Shown: positions 47,775-58,569 of the stretch, one piece after another
Layout: each line of letters opens with the position of its first letter
How positions within the stretch are numbered: the stretch's first letter is position 1
The notes under the pieces: generated by a model
What the model saw: the letters and a program-made list of their open reading frames with translations, nothing else
Told to the model about the DNA's origin: nothing
Database searches by the model: none
Position numbers and translations under genes: made by a program
Assembly: GCA_032622095.1 (NCBI GenBank)
Contig: CP136061.1
Coordinates: 93,185,345-93,249,344 of the forward strand
Reading direction: 5' to 3'
DNA length: 64,000 bases
Source of the DNA: Siphonodentalium dalli
Taxonomy: Eukaryota > Mollusca > Scaphopoda > Gadilida > Siphonodentaliidae

Positions 47775-47987
47775 GGTTGCCTAACGCGTAGAAGGAGGTT
47801 ACGAAAACTGAACGCCGAGTACGAACACATGGATCAACTCAAACTTCTTAACGTCCTTCTACGAGTTAGAAAAATTCGCCTTCCTGAAAACGTCCCTACC
47901 ACTGGCGGTTTCGTATCCGACGTATACATGTATAACAACCCAAACTTCGTAACCTCATTCTACGCGTTAGACAACTTCGCCTTCCGA
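47775..47987. repeat. 31-44 bp unit, one inverted and two direct copies
   Basis: GGTTGCCTAACGCGTAGAAG (47775) is the inverse of CTACGCGTTAGACAACTT (47960). A diverged direct copy, CTTCTTAACGTCCTTCTACG (about 47846), precedes it. Arms 47775-47805 and 47946-47976 could form a hairpin. Confidence 0.7.
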
Positions 47988-48960
47988 ACTAATTGGGCGA
48001 CCCATGCAGAATAGACAGAGTTCCATCTTTGACGAAAAGTGAAATGACGGAAAAGAACTAAAGTTTTCTACATTTATTGTCATTTATTGTTATTCCGTTG
48101 CTCCAATTAATCAAATAAATTCCAATTTAATCTTCATCCCCTTCGATTGGCAACTGTCACTTTGGAGACTCGTGGGAAATGTTCTAAAGGTTGGATATGT
48201 GTTATCGGTGCGGCCTTACATTTTATCACCGAATCACGTCGGTGAAATATGATTGATTTTCGAATTGTTAAAATTGATGTCCGGGAATAACCGATAAGAT
48301 CATGTAAAGTCTGACTAAAACAAGACTGCAACTGCTTCACACAGTCGGACGAACATAGCTGTTTGTCACATTACCGTCGCTATAAATAACGTCTACTTGC
48401 AAGCTATGCAGTTTGATGCCACAGCGCACAAATAGATTTACGCGACAGATAACAAACTCAGTGCAGCGCCCTCTCCGTTTTCACTGCAATAGATCAATGC
48501 CGGAAGGATGTACTTTGCGGACCGATACATCTATTTTGACGTATCGTCGGAACTATATTTTAGTCAACCATTATCTTAATTTGACCACCAAAGGTTTGCA
48601 ATAATAGTAGACCTTTCGGTATTGATAAGAACAATATGAACTGAGCCAGCTATAGAAAACTTTAATCCTAAGACATAAGAACTAAGATCATGTAAGAAAT
48701 CCTTAACAAAATGTCCTTGTGACAGTTGTATCTCAACGGAGCAATGGGAGATAACTCTGTTTGGAGTGGACAGACATTTCATTTATAACCGCCACTTGAA
48801 ACTGGTTTTCTTGGAAATATGTACATCTATTCTCCTTGCTATACGTGTTATTGGTCAACTCTTCGCAGACGCTTTAAGCGTGTAATTAGTTGTTGTAATC
48901 TCTAATGTTTTGAATACAGTGCGACATTATCAATGTGACACAAAATATATTGTGCCATTA
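47988..48960. other. No recognisable feature
   Basis: Unassigned. Confidence 0.5.
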
Positions 48961-49475
48961 TATAATGATTAACTGTCATGTGGACTGTTTTTATGGAGAT
49001 GTAACCGTGAGGTAAGTGGTCATAACTTGTGTAAAAACCGAAGGGTTTTACATACAAGTTATGACCACTTACCTCACGGTTACATCTCCATAAAAACATT
49101 CCACATGACAGTTAACCCTTATATTTATATACATTTAGCGAAAAGGCCACTTTTGTAAATGTATTTAAATCGAAAACTGTATCGTGACAAAACAAGCCCA
49201 AAATATCCCATAGCGCCCTTGGCAAAAGTTAACAGGAACAATTTCTCTTTATATTGAAACCCGATGATGTATTAAGTAAATCCTGCGAGAGTCCAAATGC
49301 GCCCAAAACATTACGCGTTCTTCTTTCCGAAACTGATGACGTGTCAATGTAATTATGAGGCTGCAGTTATGAGCTGTTGCGCGTTCACCGAGAAATAATT
49401 GCAACTAGCCACGTGGGCGCCGACCAATCGGAATGCTGGATTTAGTGATGATCACACTTAGTTTGTAAATATATG
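48961..49475. repeat. 514-bp dispersed repeat with long hairpin, copy 2
   Basis: Same orientation as 18671-19184, sharing the hairpin (48963-49122), GCGAAAA.GCCACTTTTGTAAA, CAAAATA.CCCATAGC, AAAACATTACGCGTT and GACCAATCGGAATGCTGG. Differences are scattered substitutions and a few indels. Confidence 0.85.
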
Positions 49476-49502
49476 TCAATAGGACTTCATATCTCAGTTG
49501 TT

Positions 49503-49713
49503 ATACTAGATATACACTTTCATATTCAATTATCTTCTTGTTGGTGAGAAAAGGTGATTTGATTGTGTTATACGACACTTTAGAAGTTAAATATCGAAAT
49601 ATTGTCTATACGACATTTTAGTTTTGACGATTCACTCGGCTTCGTTAGTCTGTCTCTCGGAATAAGGAGGATATCTAGAAGATAATTGGATATGAAAGTG
49701 TATATCTAGTATC
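49503..49713. mobile_element. Short inverted-repeat element, arms TACTAGATATACACTTTCAT
   Basis: The arms at 49503-49537 and 49678-49713 are inverted with one or two mismatches (TTCATATTCAATTATCTTC against TTCATATCCAATTATCTTC). The interior carries two TATACGACA.TTTAG words, with a third outside at about 49850. No target duplication is clear. Confidence 0.6.
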
Positions 49714-50109
49714 TAACTATGATATAAAGTGCGATTGACATATATAAATAGTTTTTGTGTCTGCTGAACAAAACAATACGGTTTCGAAAATAAAAATTAT
49801 GACATATTAGAATTAACGAAAAATGTTCGCGGGGAACCCAGATACGACATTTTAGAACCCCGACATCCCTCGTAAACATCGAAACATGGCATTATACTTG
49901 AAATATTGACAAGTTATATGAGGAACTTATTTAATCGAACCCGAATCCACCGCTGTGCAAGGAATACCGCCAATCGCCTGAATGGCTGCATCGCTTTGCT
50001 GATGTATGTTGTAATTGGCTGACAATGACGTAATTCTTGCTTGTAGCAATGGATGACCCACTCATTTTCTTCAGACTGTGTACTACGAAGCAGTTCAGTC
50101 TGGTTTTAA

Positions 50110-50222
50110 CCCTTGCGTGGCAGGAAGCTTCCTGGAATTTTGCGAAAACCATGTGTCAATGCATTCTCTTATATATGCGAGTCTCCCATAGGGAGCCTCA
50201 CATATATCAGAGAATGCGTTGG
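50110..50222. mobile_element. Truncated TTAA element, family CCCTTGCGTGGC, with variant hairpin
   Basis: Begins CCCTTGCGTGGCAGGAAGCT after TTAA (50106-50109). No matching right end is seen after the hairpin. The ends are related to the copy at 50939 (GGAGCTTCCTG.TATTTTG.GAAAACC) but not to the CCCTTTACCC or CCCTTTCAGTGCC families beyond the CCCTT. Confidence 0.6.
50156..50222. repeat. 67-bp hairpin cassette, copy 11, compensated stem variant
   Basis: The centre is TCTCCC-ATA-GGGAGC instead of TCGACC-ATA-GGTCGC. Two base pairs have changed on both sides of the stem, and the single T/C mismatch next to them is kept. Confidence 0.85.
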
Positions 50223-50357
50223 TCTAACAATATTTACATTGACCTTGTAAGCCAGCGCATTCAAACACAGACGTAATTATTGCTTGTGGTAATGTAAAAC
50301 CCACTAATTTTTTTCAGGCTGTGAACTGCGAAATCTGATTTTAATCAAACTGGATCA
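50223..50357. other. Flank, partly duplicated sequence
   Basis: See the direct duplication at 50034-50345. Confidence 0.4.
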
Positions 50358-50874
50358 ACCCTGGTCAAGTGGTCCTGCTAAATGCTATGATGCCTGTGGT
50401 CTTATTGAATTGCTATGGCGTGTGTAGGGCAAACTGATGCCGTTACGAAAAAGTACAGTTATTTTTCTAAACTTGTAATTTTCGCGGTGTTTAGCTAACT
50501 AAAACGATTTGAGAAAAAAACAGTGTGTCTATGAAAATTTCAAGAACATATATATATTTAACAAATATAATAAATGCGATGGTGTTTCTAAAATGGCGTG
50601 AATAACCATCTTGATTGTAGTCGATTTTTCAACTAATACAACCAGTATTAAAAATATTTCGCAATAAATATGTTTTGGATGTTTGATACGCATAACGGTT
50701 TTTCCTGTATATATTCAGATTATCGGAACACTGCGAAAAAGTCATATTAAACAACTATAACGGTACTTTTTGTTAACAGCATCAGTTTGCCCTAATAGCA
50801 TCAGAGCAATTCAGCAGGACCCAACCGCATCATAGCACACCAGCAGGACCACTTGACCAGGGGTCTGGATCATG
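50358..50874. mobile_element. hAT-like miniature element, 8-bp target duplication CTGGATCA
   Basis: 517 bp. The left end is ACCCTGGTCAAGTGGTCCTG. The right end, inverted, is ACCCCTGGTCAAGTGGTCCT, a one-base indel apart. The terminal arms extend about 105 bp (50358-50462 and 50757-50874) with CTATGATGC and GGGCAAACTGATGC in both. The 8-bp CTGGATCA flanks exactly (50350-50357 and 50875-50882). Eight-base duplications and CAGGG-type ends fit the hAT superfamily. Part of the interior recurs inverted at 15075-15190. No transposase. Confidence 0.8.
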
Positions 50875-50938
50875 TACAGTAGCAATTCATCCAATGATAT
50901 AATTTATCAGAGTGAGTGGAGGCATGGGCTCAGTTTAA

Positions 50939-51040
50939 CCCTTACAGGACTGGAGCTTCCTGATATTTTGTGAAAACCTTGTGCCAATGCATTTTCTTAT
51001 ATATGCGAGTCTCCCACAGGGAGATAATACATGAGAAAAT
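50939..51040. mobile_element. Truncated TTAA element, family CCCTT..GGAGCTTCCTG, with broken hairpin
   Basis: TTAA (50935-50938) then CCCTTACAGGACTGGAGCTT. The hairpin starts at 50984 (CCAATGCATTTTCTTATATA, centre TCTCCC-ACA-GGGAG) but its right arm has decayed after about 51023. It shares the variant stem with copy 11. Confidence 0.65.
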
Positions 51041-51043
51041 AAA

Positions 51044-51295
51044 AAAGTACGCAAACACCGAGTACATTTCTAATCACATTTAGTCCATACAAGTACGCAA
51101 ATACCTGTTCTAATTTCATTTGAAAAAGTGGTCTGAATAGTGCATGAAATAGCACGCATAATAACGATCAGGCATAAATTATCTTCGTCACACGGTTCAA
51201 GTACACAAACACCGAGTACGTTTCTAATCACATTTAGTGCACCAAATTATGCAAATACCGAGTACGTTTTAATCACATTTAGTCCAACGCCTCCG
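51044..51295. repeat. Degenerate repeat, ACACCGAGTACGTTTCTAAT unit
   Basis: AAGTACGCAAACACCGAGTA..TTTCTAATCACATTTAGT occurs at about 51044, 51086 (diverged), 51199 and 51247, with different spacers. Confidence 0.7.
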
Positions 51296-51404
51296 ACGAC
51301 AGGGTCAGATATACTTGCCAATATACACCATAAGAGGGCGTAATTATGATATAAGAATGGCCTCAGGAAATGCACTCCTGGTATCACCTTTGAAAACATG
51401 GAAT

Positions 51405-51885
51405 ATCATGAGAGTTAATTAAAATATGGTCACATACAGAGAGGGTTCATTAAAATATGGTCAGACGAGAGTAAATTAAAATATGGTCACATGCGGGTAA
51501 ATAAAATCTGACACCACGAGGGTCAATAAACAAAATATGGTCCCATGATGGTTAATACAAATTGTTTCTTGATTGCTAATTAAAATATGGCCTCACAACT
51601 GATAAGGGTTAATTAAAATATGGTCCCATGGGGTTAATTGAAATATGGTCTCACGAAGGTCAATTAAAATATGGTAACATGGGAGCTAATTAAAGTGAAC
51701 AAATGGTCCCATTATGTTTATTAAAATTAAAATATGGTGTCATCAGTGTTCATTAAACTACGGTCCCGTGGTGGGGTAAATCAAATATAGTCTCGTGAGG
51801 GTCAATTAAAATATGGTCCGTGTAATATGCCCGCCCCTCCCCATTAGGATAAATTAAAACATGGTCCCAGGAGGGGGGTAATTTC
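51405..51885. repeat. Degenerate minisatellite, TTAATTAAAATATGGTC unit
   Basis: About 14 occurrences of AATTAAAATATGGTC, each followed by a variable CACATG.GGGT-like spacer, with a period of about 30-40 bp. Highly diverged. Confidence 0.8.
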
Positions 51886-52484
51886 TGATCATTCTTCAAT
51901 TCATATAGCATTGTGATACTTGCTCCGTATACAAAAATAAAAATGATGTTCACAATAAGGTAACATCGGGTGTTAAACAATCAATGTGAAGGGTTGGTGT
52001 TGGAACTTTTCTTAATAGCATCTCTATTCACAGCTCAGATATATTCCGCATACAAAGAAATGAAGAAAAAAAGTTTAGAGACCAAGACTAAAATTCACTA
52101 AACATCAATATTTACAAACAGCACGAATGAGCAACGTATGAATTGGTTAATAATTACCATCCAAATTAATTTAGAATATAACTTACCGATATTTGTCGCG
52201 TATAACTAAATGAAAACGTTCACTAAACGATGGTAAATAACATGTTAAACTCCTATTTCAACAAACATCTCGAAGGGTGCATGTGCGAATTAAATTTCTT
52301 ATACCATCCTGAATTCCCCATGCAATATATAATAGTAGATAGCATTCCGATTTATGAAAATTGTGAAAGATGTTCAAATAACAATCAAACAAAGGAGGTT
52401 AAAGAACAACAGAAACACACAACGCGCAGTGCGCTAAGGGTTAATTCCCGTTCTAACTATTCGGTGCGCACTTTTTAGCATGCG
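51886..52484. other. No recognisable feature
   Basis: A + frame at 52230-52478 may lead into the LINE-like piece that follows. Confidence 0.4.
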
Positions 52485-52920
52485 GCTAACAAGCCATGGT
52501 TCAATAAAGCATGTGGAGACGCCGCCGAAATAACCGAAAAGCGATACGTGAATATATATCGCGACAGAATCGCTGATGCTCCCTCTGAAATAGAAACGAG
52601 TACGAAGTACGAAAATGCTCAAGTACCTTTCGAAACACATAGTTCGCGTACAAAAAGTACCATTCTATACTTCTAAAATTAAAAACACGATCACAGAAAA
52701 CACCCATATAGGGCGTAATAACAGTCAGCTAATGACTGCAAGCTGCTCACAAAAGAAGAAGAAATTGATATCGCCACGTCGGAACACGTTCTTGGTGGGG
52801 TCTGTGGTTAGCTGTGCTATGAGAGTGACCAATGAGGCGATTAACCAGTGTGTATTCAGTGGAAAACCAATACCGAAATTAATAAAAAATATTGTCGCTG
52901 GAAGTATAAACGTGTAAATA
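52485..52920 (+). pseudogene. Possible LINE linker (between endonuclease and RT), degenerate
   Basis: In frame after a TAG at 52476 the translation reads NKPWFNKACGDAAEITEKRY, then YRDRIADAPSEIE and further KE-rich sequence with stops and shifts. A PWFN..C block followed by basic residues is typical of the linker after the LINE endonuclease domain. The rest is too decayed to be sure, and no RT follows. Confidence 0.35.
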
Positions 52921-53758
52921 GGTTATATGATAGACGACCCTTGGCAGTGCTGATGATTTATCAAGCAAGGTCTATAAGGTCTGAACTCTGACAATTTGTT
53001 GACAAGTTTAAAACGGCACATAACCAATATATTACATATCGCTCTCTATCTTGTTGCTTTAGATCATAAATCACGGTAGTAAACCACGGTAATGTTAATC
53101 GCATCTGAAAGCTAGCGATTTATTGACATATATGGAAATGCCATTTCGGTTCCAGTGAGTTGGAATGTTCATAGGTAATGATATGCCTCACTTACATTAC
53201 AAAGTTCTGTTCATTTCTTGTTGAAATATAACTGGAATCCCAATTGTGATTTTTTTGTGAAATTTTATACCGCCTTCAGTAAAATCGAATTTTTGAGGGA
53301 TATGAAGGGGCTAGGACCCCAATAATGGCATATGTAATTACTCAAATGATCAGTTAATATATAAAACACATAATAGAGTCATATTACACAACCAGTTCCA
53401 AACAGAATGAACTGATTTAGAAGATATTTGTGAAAAAACGTCATATTTTCAACTTCCGGCGGCCATTTTGGCGGCCATCTTGATTGGTGAGTTTCAATTT
53501 TGCCCCAAAAAAGTGTCATTATGTCTTAGCTTCAGGAAAATATATACATTTGTATACATTGTACCAGATTTTCCCACTATAATTTGCATAAAACCGACTT
53601 AGGGTCTGGTCTGAACAACGGCCGCCATGATGGATGCCATCTTGTCTGGAGTCTATGCAGCCACTTTTTTTCTTGTTAACATTGCTTAAAAGTTGAAGGA
53701 CATAATAAGGAACAAAATGAGTAGCTTGAAGTTAAGTCCCGGACTAACCACAATCTCT
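52921..53758. other. No gene; GGCCATCTTG-type words
   Basis: CGGCGGCCATTTTGGCGGCC and GCCATCTTGATTGG at 53457-53487, then GCCGCCATGATGG and GCCATCTTGTCTGG at about 53621-53650. They resemble YY1-type AAGATGGC motifs but no promoter context is evident. Confidence 0.4.
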
Positions 53759-54310
53759 ACCAGAGCGCACCAGTCATACTTCCTTTCTGACTCTTTCACC
53801 GGCTGGGTACTAGTTTCCGTTTCTATATTTAGCGCGGGGTTTTCCGAACAAAATGGCGAAACCCGATCGCGCTCTAAAGTCAAATGTTCAATGTGCTTTG
53901 AGAACAATTCGCGCGCTAAAACGTACTGACAGAATGGAAAATCAGAGCGGTAGTTTTGTTGATTCTCGCAAGATACTCGTCAAAATTGCAGCAAATTGGA
54001 ACTCTTGTGTTTGACTTGCATGCAGTGTGAGTTGTGACAATGTCGTACACGTGCGTTTAGACTTTTGTGCTGATAAAATAATCGGAGAACCTAATCACAG
54101 CGTTTCGAAAAATATTTCTTCAGTTTTAGTGCAACTTTTCAAACTTAAGGTTCAAAATATACACAATTTTTTTCGATATTGTGTGTTCTTAACAATGGCA
54201 GTATGTTGCTCTGTTCGTTTAGTGTATATCTTAATATCGCGGAAGTCCACCAAATGTGGGTAAACTGTCGGCGGTAGCAGCAGTCTTACCGAGTCATCAA
54301 GGGAGGTTAA
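53759..54310 (+). repeat. Dispersed repeat (GATAAAATAATC..GAACC family), copy 2
   Basis: Parallels the inverted interior of the Mutator-like element (60640-60105) and 23739-24075. Shared blocks are GGAAACGG or GTTTCTATAT, AGCGCGGG.TTTTCCGAACA, TTCGCGCG.TAAA, GACAGAATGGA, GATAAAATAATCGGAGAACC and TTTTCAAACTTAAGGTTCA. A frame conserved with 60.3 kb reads ADKIIGEPNHSVSKN, SSVLVQLFKLKV. Confidence 0.75.
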
Positions 54311-54522
54311 CCCTGTATGGAGTTTTGGTTTCACCCCTCTTGTGTTAGATTGTAAAACCCATATAGTGTCCATAAATATCATAACGTATATGTACACCAG
54401 CCAGTTGCATGAGGGATAAACCACGACGAGGAGCTTAGTACGTAGCCCGAGCACATTATGTGGCCGAATTATTAATCCCGAAGGTCAGTTGTTTGGACAC
54501 CATCTAAAAAGGGTATATATAG
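54311..54522. other. No recognisable feature
   Basis: Short unassigned stretch before the telomere-like tract. Confidence 0.4.
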
Positions 54523-54698
54523 CTTTCATGTAAGAATACACGAAACCACGCACCACCCTCTATTCTCCATATGTGTTAGGGTTAGGGTTAGGGCTAGGGT
54601 CAGGGTTAGGATTAACTTATGGTTAGAGTTAGGGTTAGGGTTAGGGCTAGTGATATGGTTAGAGTCAGAGTTAGGGTTAGTGTATTCTTACATGAAGG
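54523..54698. repeat. Interstitial telomere-like tract bounded by inverted repeats
   Basis: Degenerate (TTAGGG)n at 54576-54680 (GTTAGGGTTAGGGTTAGGGC and variants TCAGGG, TAGAGT). It is enclosed by CATGTAAGAATACAC (54527-54541) and its exact inverse GTGTATTCTTACATG (54680-54694). Confidence 0.85.
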
Positions 54699-54890
54699 AC
54701 ATACATTTATATTATGTACAATTGTCCTTCCAATAATGCACATTTGCTGTCTAAATAATGTACACGGTCTTGTTGTCAACAGTGGCGATTCGACAAAATA
54801 ACTCTCAATGCGACAAAATGGAACGAACCGCTCGTGCATGACTTTTACTTGAATATCATCAAACACAACATGACCAATAGACATACATGT

Positions 54891-54892
<2 letters not shown>

Positions 54893-54966
<74 letters not shown>
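54893..54966. repeat. (CT)n microsatellite
   Basis: About 37 uninterrupted CT units. Confidence 0.98.
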
Positions 54967-54968
<2 letters not shown>

Positions 54969-55200
54969 AACGGTGTCATACCGCGCAACATTCCTACCAA
55001 CCTTGGACTGTTAAACATACGGTCAGGCTGTAGCATGTTCCACGGTATAATACCGTTTAAGTTACTGGCAGACTGTAACAAGTAACTGTCAGACCGTGGT
55101 ATTTTTTACGGTTCAACGCCGTTTAATTAATATCAAGACCGTAACCAATAAAGGTCATACCAATAGTATTTTTCACGGGTCAACACCAATTTTTTGCTCT
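54967..55200. repeat. Degenerate CCGTGGTATTTTTTACGGTT repeats
   Basis: ACGGTGTCATACCG, CCACGGTATAATACCGTTTA, CAGACCGTGGTATTTTTTAC and GACCGTAACC...GGTCATACC recur. A related block lies at about 57430-57525. Confidence 0.5.
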
Positions 55201-55750
55201 TAATTTGCTAATTTGCCGTAGAATTAGCCAAGTTCCCATTGTAACAATATGATTTCCCGATAGGCATTACGATTCGTATGTTTTAGAATGGTCGAAACTA
55301 GTATTATTCGTAACTGAAAAATACATCTTAGTTCTTCTATTACGATCATAGTCAATGCATAAAGTGATAGACAATACTTATGAAACTTTGCAGTTTGCAG
55401 AGGATCAAACTTGTTATCTGCCTCGTGGAATTTAATCCGGAAAAAGGCTGCGCACGCGTAACGTGTTCACCTTTCACTAACTACTGTATAAATATGGCTG
55501 TAAATCAAAAACGATACTAATAATAGCTGATAAGCCAATCCATCACTTTTCTGTTACGAGTAATACTAATTTCGACCATTTTAAAACATGAATCGGCACG
55601 GCATGCCCTTTTAGGACATAAAAGCTGCATGTATCACCGCTAAAACTCAAATTTATGTACATAGAAAAATAAAACATCTTAATGGCATACTTTTTGGTGA
55701 CATGAAAGGCGTGAAATTGTCAAGTCAGGTGAATCCGTACATCATGACAA
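55201..55750. other. No recognisable feature
   Basis: Unassigned. ATTACGATTCGTATGTTTTAGAATGGTCGAAACTAGTA-type words recur inverted near 55555-55590 (TTTCGACCATTTTAAAACAT). Confidence 0.4.
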
Positions 55751-55752
55751 TA

Positions 55753-56219
55753 CAGTACCAGTCTGAAGAAGTGGTATATTGAGGCGCGCCTTTATTGCGA
55801 TATTGAGCGCGCTTAATTTCGAAAAAGGTGCGATTATAGCGCAAAACCTAAAATCTGTCGCGCTTATTATTGCGATTTTGAACGTAAAATATTGCGATAC
55901 TAAGCGCGCTAAATTTCATATAGACCCGATAGTGTTATATTTATATTAGATAAATACTGTGCATATAGTGTACATATAGCATTTACCACTATAATTATAT
56001 ACAAATCTAAAGTACTGTCTAGATTTATTCAATATAGAAGAAGCAATAATTTGATTTAAAAGTCACAATTTTTAGCGCGAAATATTGCGATATTAAGCGC
56101 AAAATATTGCAATAATATCACAAGCGGCGTGCTTATAAGCGTTTTCACTTTCAATAGTATTGAGATATTGGGCGCGAAAATAGCGTGCTGAATATACCAT
56201 TCTTTTGACTGGTATACTG
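55753..56219. mobile_element. Tc1/mariner-like miniature element, CAGTACCAGTC ends
   Basis: The left end CAGTACCAGTCTGAAGAAGT and right end ATTCTTTTGACTGGTATACTG are inverted with a 2-base indel. TA flanks both sides (55751-55752 and 56220-56221). CAGT ends at TA are characteristic of Tc1 elements. The interior is built from TTGCGATATTGAGCGCGC and GCGATACTAAGCGCGCTAAA words in both orientations. 467 bp, no transposase. Confidence 0.75.
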
Positions 56220-56221
56220 TA

Positions 56222-57526
56222 TATCAATAACAGCTAGTTGGGGTTGAAACCTTCAAGACAACAGCAGATCCCACAATGTGTGTGATGACTTGGCGACAAT
56301 GTTGTCCTATAGTCGCACATTTTTCGATGGAAGTTGACAGCATGATGCATCGAACTGTGTATACTTGTATCACGACACTTAGTATCCATACCAATGAGTC
56401 AGCCAAAGATAGTTTGATAAGAACATCCAACCAATAGTGCAATCCCGGTCAGTAAATTGTCGTAATAACTTGGCGATAGCATGGCGAATGACGACAATGT
56501 CTCATATCCACACGTTTCAATGATAATTGATGAACACATGATGAATTGGTCCGTGTAATTGTAAAGTTGTAAGTTTGAATTTTAGATATGTGATCATCGG
56601 TCACTGCGCGGCGTCGGTTCATTGTTTACGGTGTCGTTGTTGTTGACATTGAAGCTCTTGTGAATTACACTGGTACAGTATATCCACTCGTGTAAATGTA
56701 CATGTATGTACTTTGAAACAATCAGAATACTGTCAACTGGAATAAACAGTTCAAGTTAAAAATAACACTGTCAACATTCTAATAGCTGCTGGTGTTGTTG
56801 ACAGTATTGTCACCAGTGGTTGACATCGACGCTCATGTTAATTGTACCTGTATCCTCTCGTGTCAGTAAATGTGTCAGTGTTTTGATAGTCACAGCAGTG
56901 TCAATTTCAACATGAGCAATGAGACGAATGAAGACAAGTCATAGCCGACAGCTCGAAGGGGCAGCGAAGAGCCAGCTCGAAGACATCCCAGTTGTCACAA
57001 TTTAGTGGAAAATATCAATGATTAAGTCAGTTTTAGCAGATATAGAACTTGTCCGTTTACATAGGAACCGAAGTCAGACAGTTTTAACACCAGTCAACAT
57101 CTGTATAGCTCACATTTTCCCCATAAAAACAATCGCGTGTTCAGCGCGGCAAGACACAGAATGAAATTCGTGAGTGATAAAGTCGGCCCCAGAAAATAAC
57201 GTTATTTAATTAGGGACGCAAGGCGGGACGGAAGAAATATACCGATTCATTACACTGAATACAAACAACTAATAACAAATATTAAATATCAGCCTAATCA
57301 GATTCAGTCATACTGTATGGAATCATTGTCGTATATAATTTTGTTGCCGATAAATATAGTGTTGAATTTTGACGACATGAACTTGGAAACGAGCACATTT
57401 TTAACTTTGACCATTTTCAGGGGGCATAAAACAACGGTAATTCACCGTACAACTGATGAAATGGTATGGGACCGTGGGATTATAACGGTCCGACACTATC
57501 ATACCGACAGTATTTTTTAACAGTGT
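56222..57526. other. No gene; a weak 155-bp direct duplication
   Basis: GTTGTTGACATTGAAGCTCTTGTGAATTACACTGGTA (56638 onward) is echoed by TGGTTGACATCGACGCTCATGTTAATTGTACCTGTA (56817 onward). The word ACTGTCAACATT/TGACAGTATTGTC recurs between them. Confidence 0.45.
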
Positions 57527-58569
57527 AGTTCTGTTATGTCCATGTGTCAATAATTTCTCCAGATGGTATAGTTACTTTCCCTTACCGTGACTTTAAAAGT
57601 GAATGTAACTTTGTTTAATTCGGTTCCAGTAATGGAGGAAAGCACCTACCAAATCAATATCATGCCATGCTTCTCCACTCTTAGCTACACATGTAGAGAC
57701 CAGTACAAAACCTGGGAACTTTGTGATGTTCTGGCCTGACAGGGAAATCTATAACATTGAACAATCCAGACGAGGAACATATTTCTTTGTTAATTCTTGT
57801 TGCTCAATAATCTACTTCACAGTAGGGGGTGGTTCCAGCAAAACAAAGCTGCATAACCAATAGATGTCGTCAGGCTCCTGATGCGTTTGATTGTAAATCG
57901 GTTACAGTGCCCAGGGTAATCCGCGTGATTGGACTATTCATCAGTGTGTTACATTGGTACTCGATCAGTTCAAATGTACCGGATCAGAAATTAGGTTGGG
58001 AATGCCAAACTAATCAATCTTTACAATCATCTCCCCATGCTTAATAGCAATCAAAATGTTGAGCCGACAGATTCATTACGAAGTATTGGAATATCCTATC
58101 GTCAACCATTAATCAGCATGGTTGCTTCAAAGTTACGCGCAAGATTGGCTTCGTATATAGAGTTACATGATGCTTACATAATGTGTTTTTCTTCGTCCAG
58201 CCCACTGCAGCTGGTAACTCTTTTTTTTGCGTGGTTATTTGAGGCGGTGCGTTTCTTTACCAAACACACTAACAAATTGGCTTCGTGGTATTAGAGACGG
58301 TACGTTTCTTTACCAAACACACTGACAGCATTGGTGGGAGGTTTACAATAAATTGACGAATCATAAAATGCGGCTTCCTTCATCCGATACACTCATAGCA
58401 TTGGTGGGAGGTTCACAGTGAGTTGACGGATAGTGTGAACATTTCGTTCCCTGCATGATTGTTGGCTGTAGTATATCACTTCGCAGAGTTGTTTCTCTTC
58501 TTATATATAAGCAGCATTTAGTCAGGTAAGTCAATCGGCTATACACGCGTTAAGTGACTTATGGCGTAG
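57527..58569. repeat. Segmental repeat of about 1.06 kb, copy 1
   Basis: Aligned with copy 2 by GTGAATGTAACTTTGTTTAA (57599 and 58659), CATGCCATGCTTCTC, GTGATGTTCTG, CATAACCAATAGATGTC and GCATTGGTGGGAGG. It ends with short subrepeats TTGGCTTCGTGGTATTAGAG. Confidence 0.85.

Larger units (their letters stand above)
50034..50345. repeat. Direct duplication flanking the 50.1-kb hairpin element
   Basis: TGACGTAATTCTTGCTTGTAG..CCCACT.A.TTTTTTCAG.CTGTG (50027-50100) is repeated at 50271-50335 on the far side of the TTAA-hairpin copy. Confidence 0.65.

Noticed and set aside
54834-55085. Frames with long Ser-Leu or Glu-Arg repeats
   Set aside because: They are translation of the CT microsatellite.
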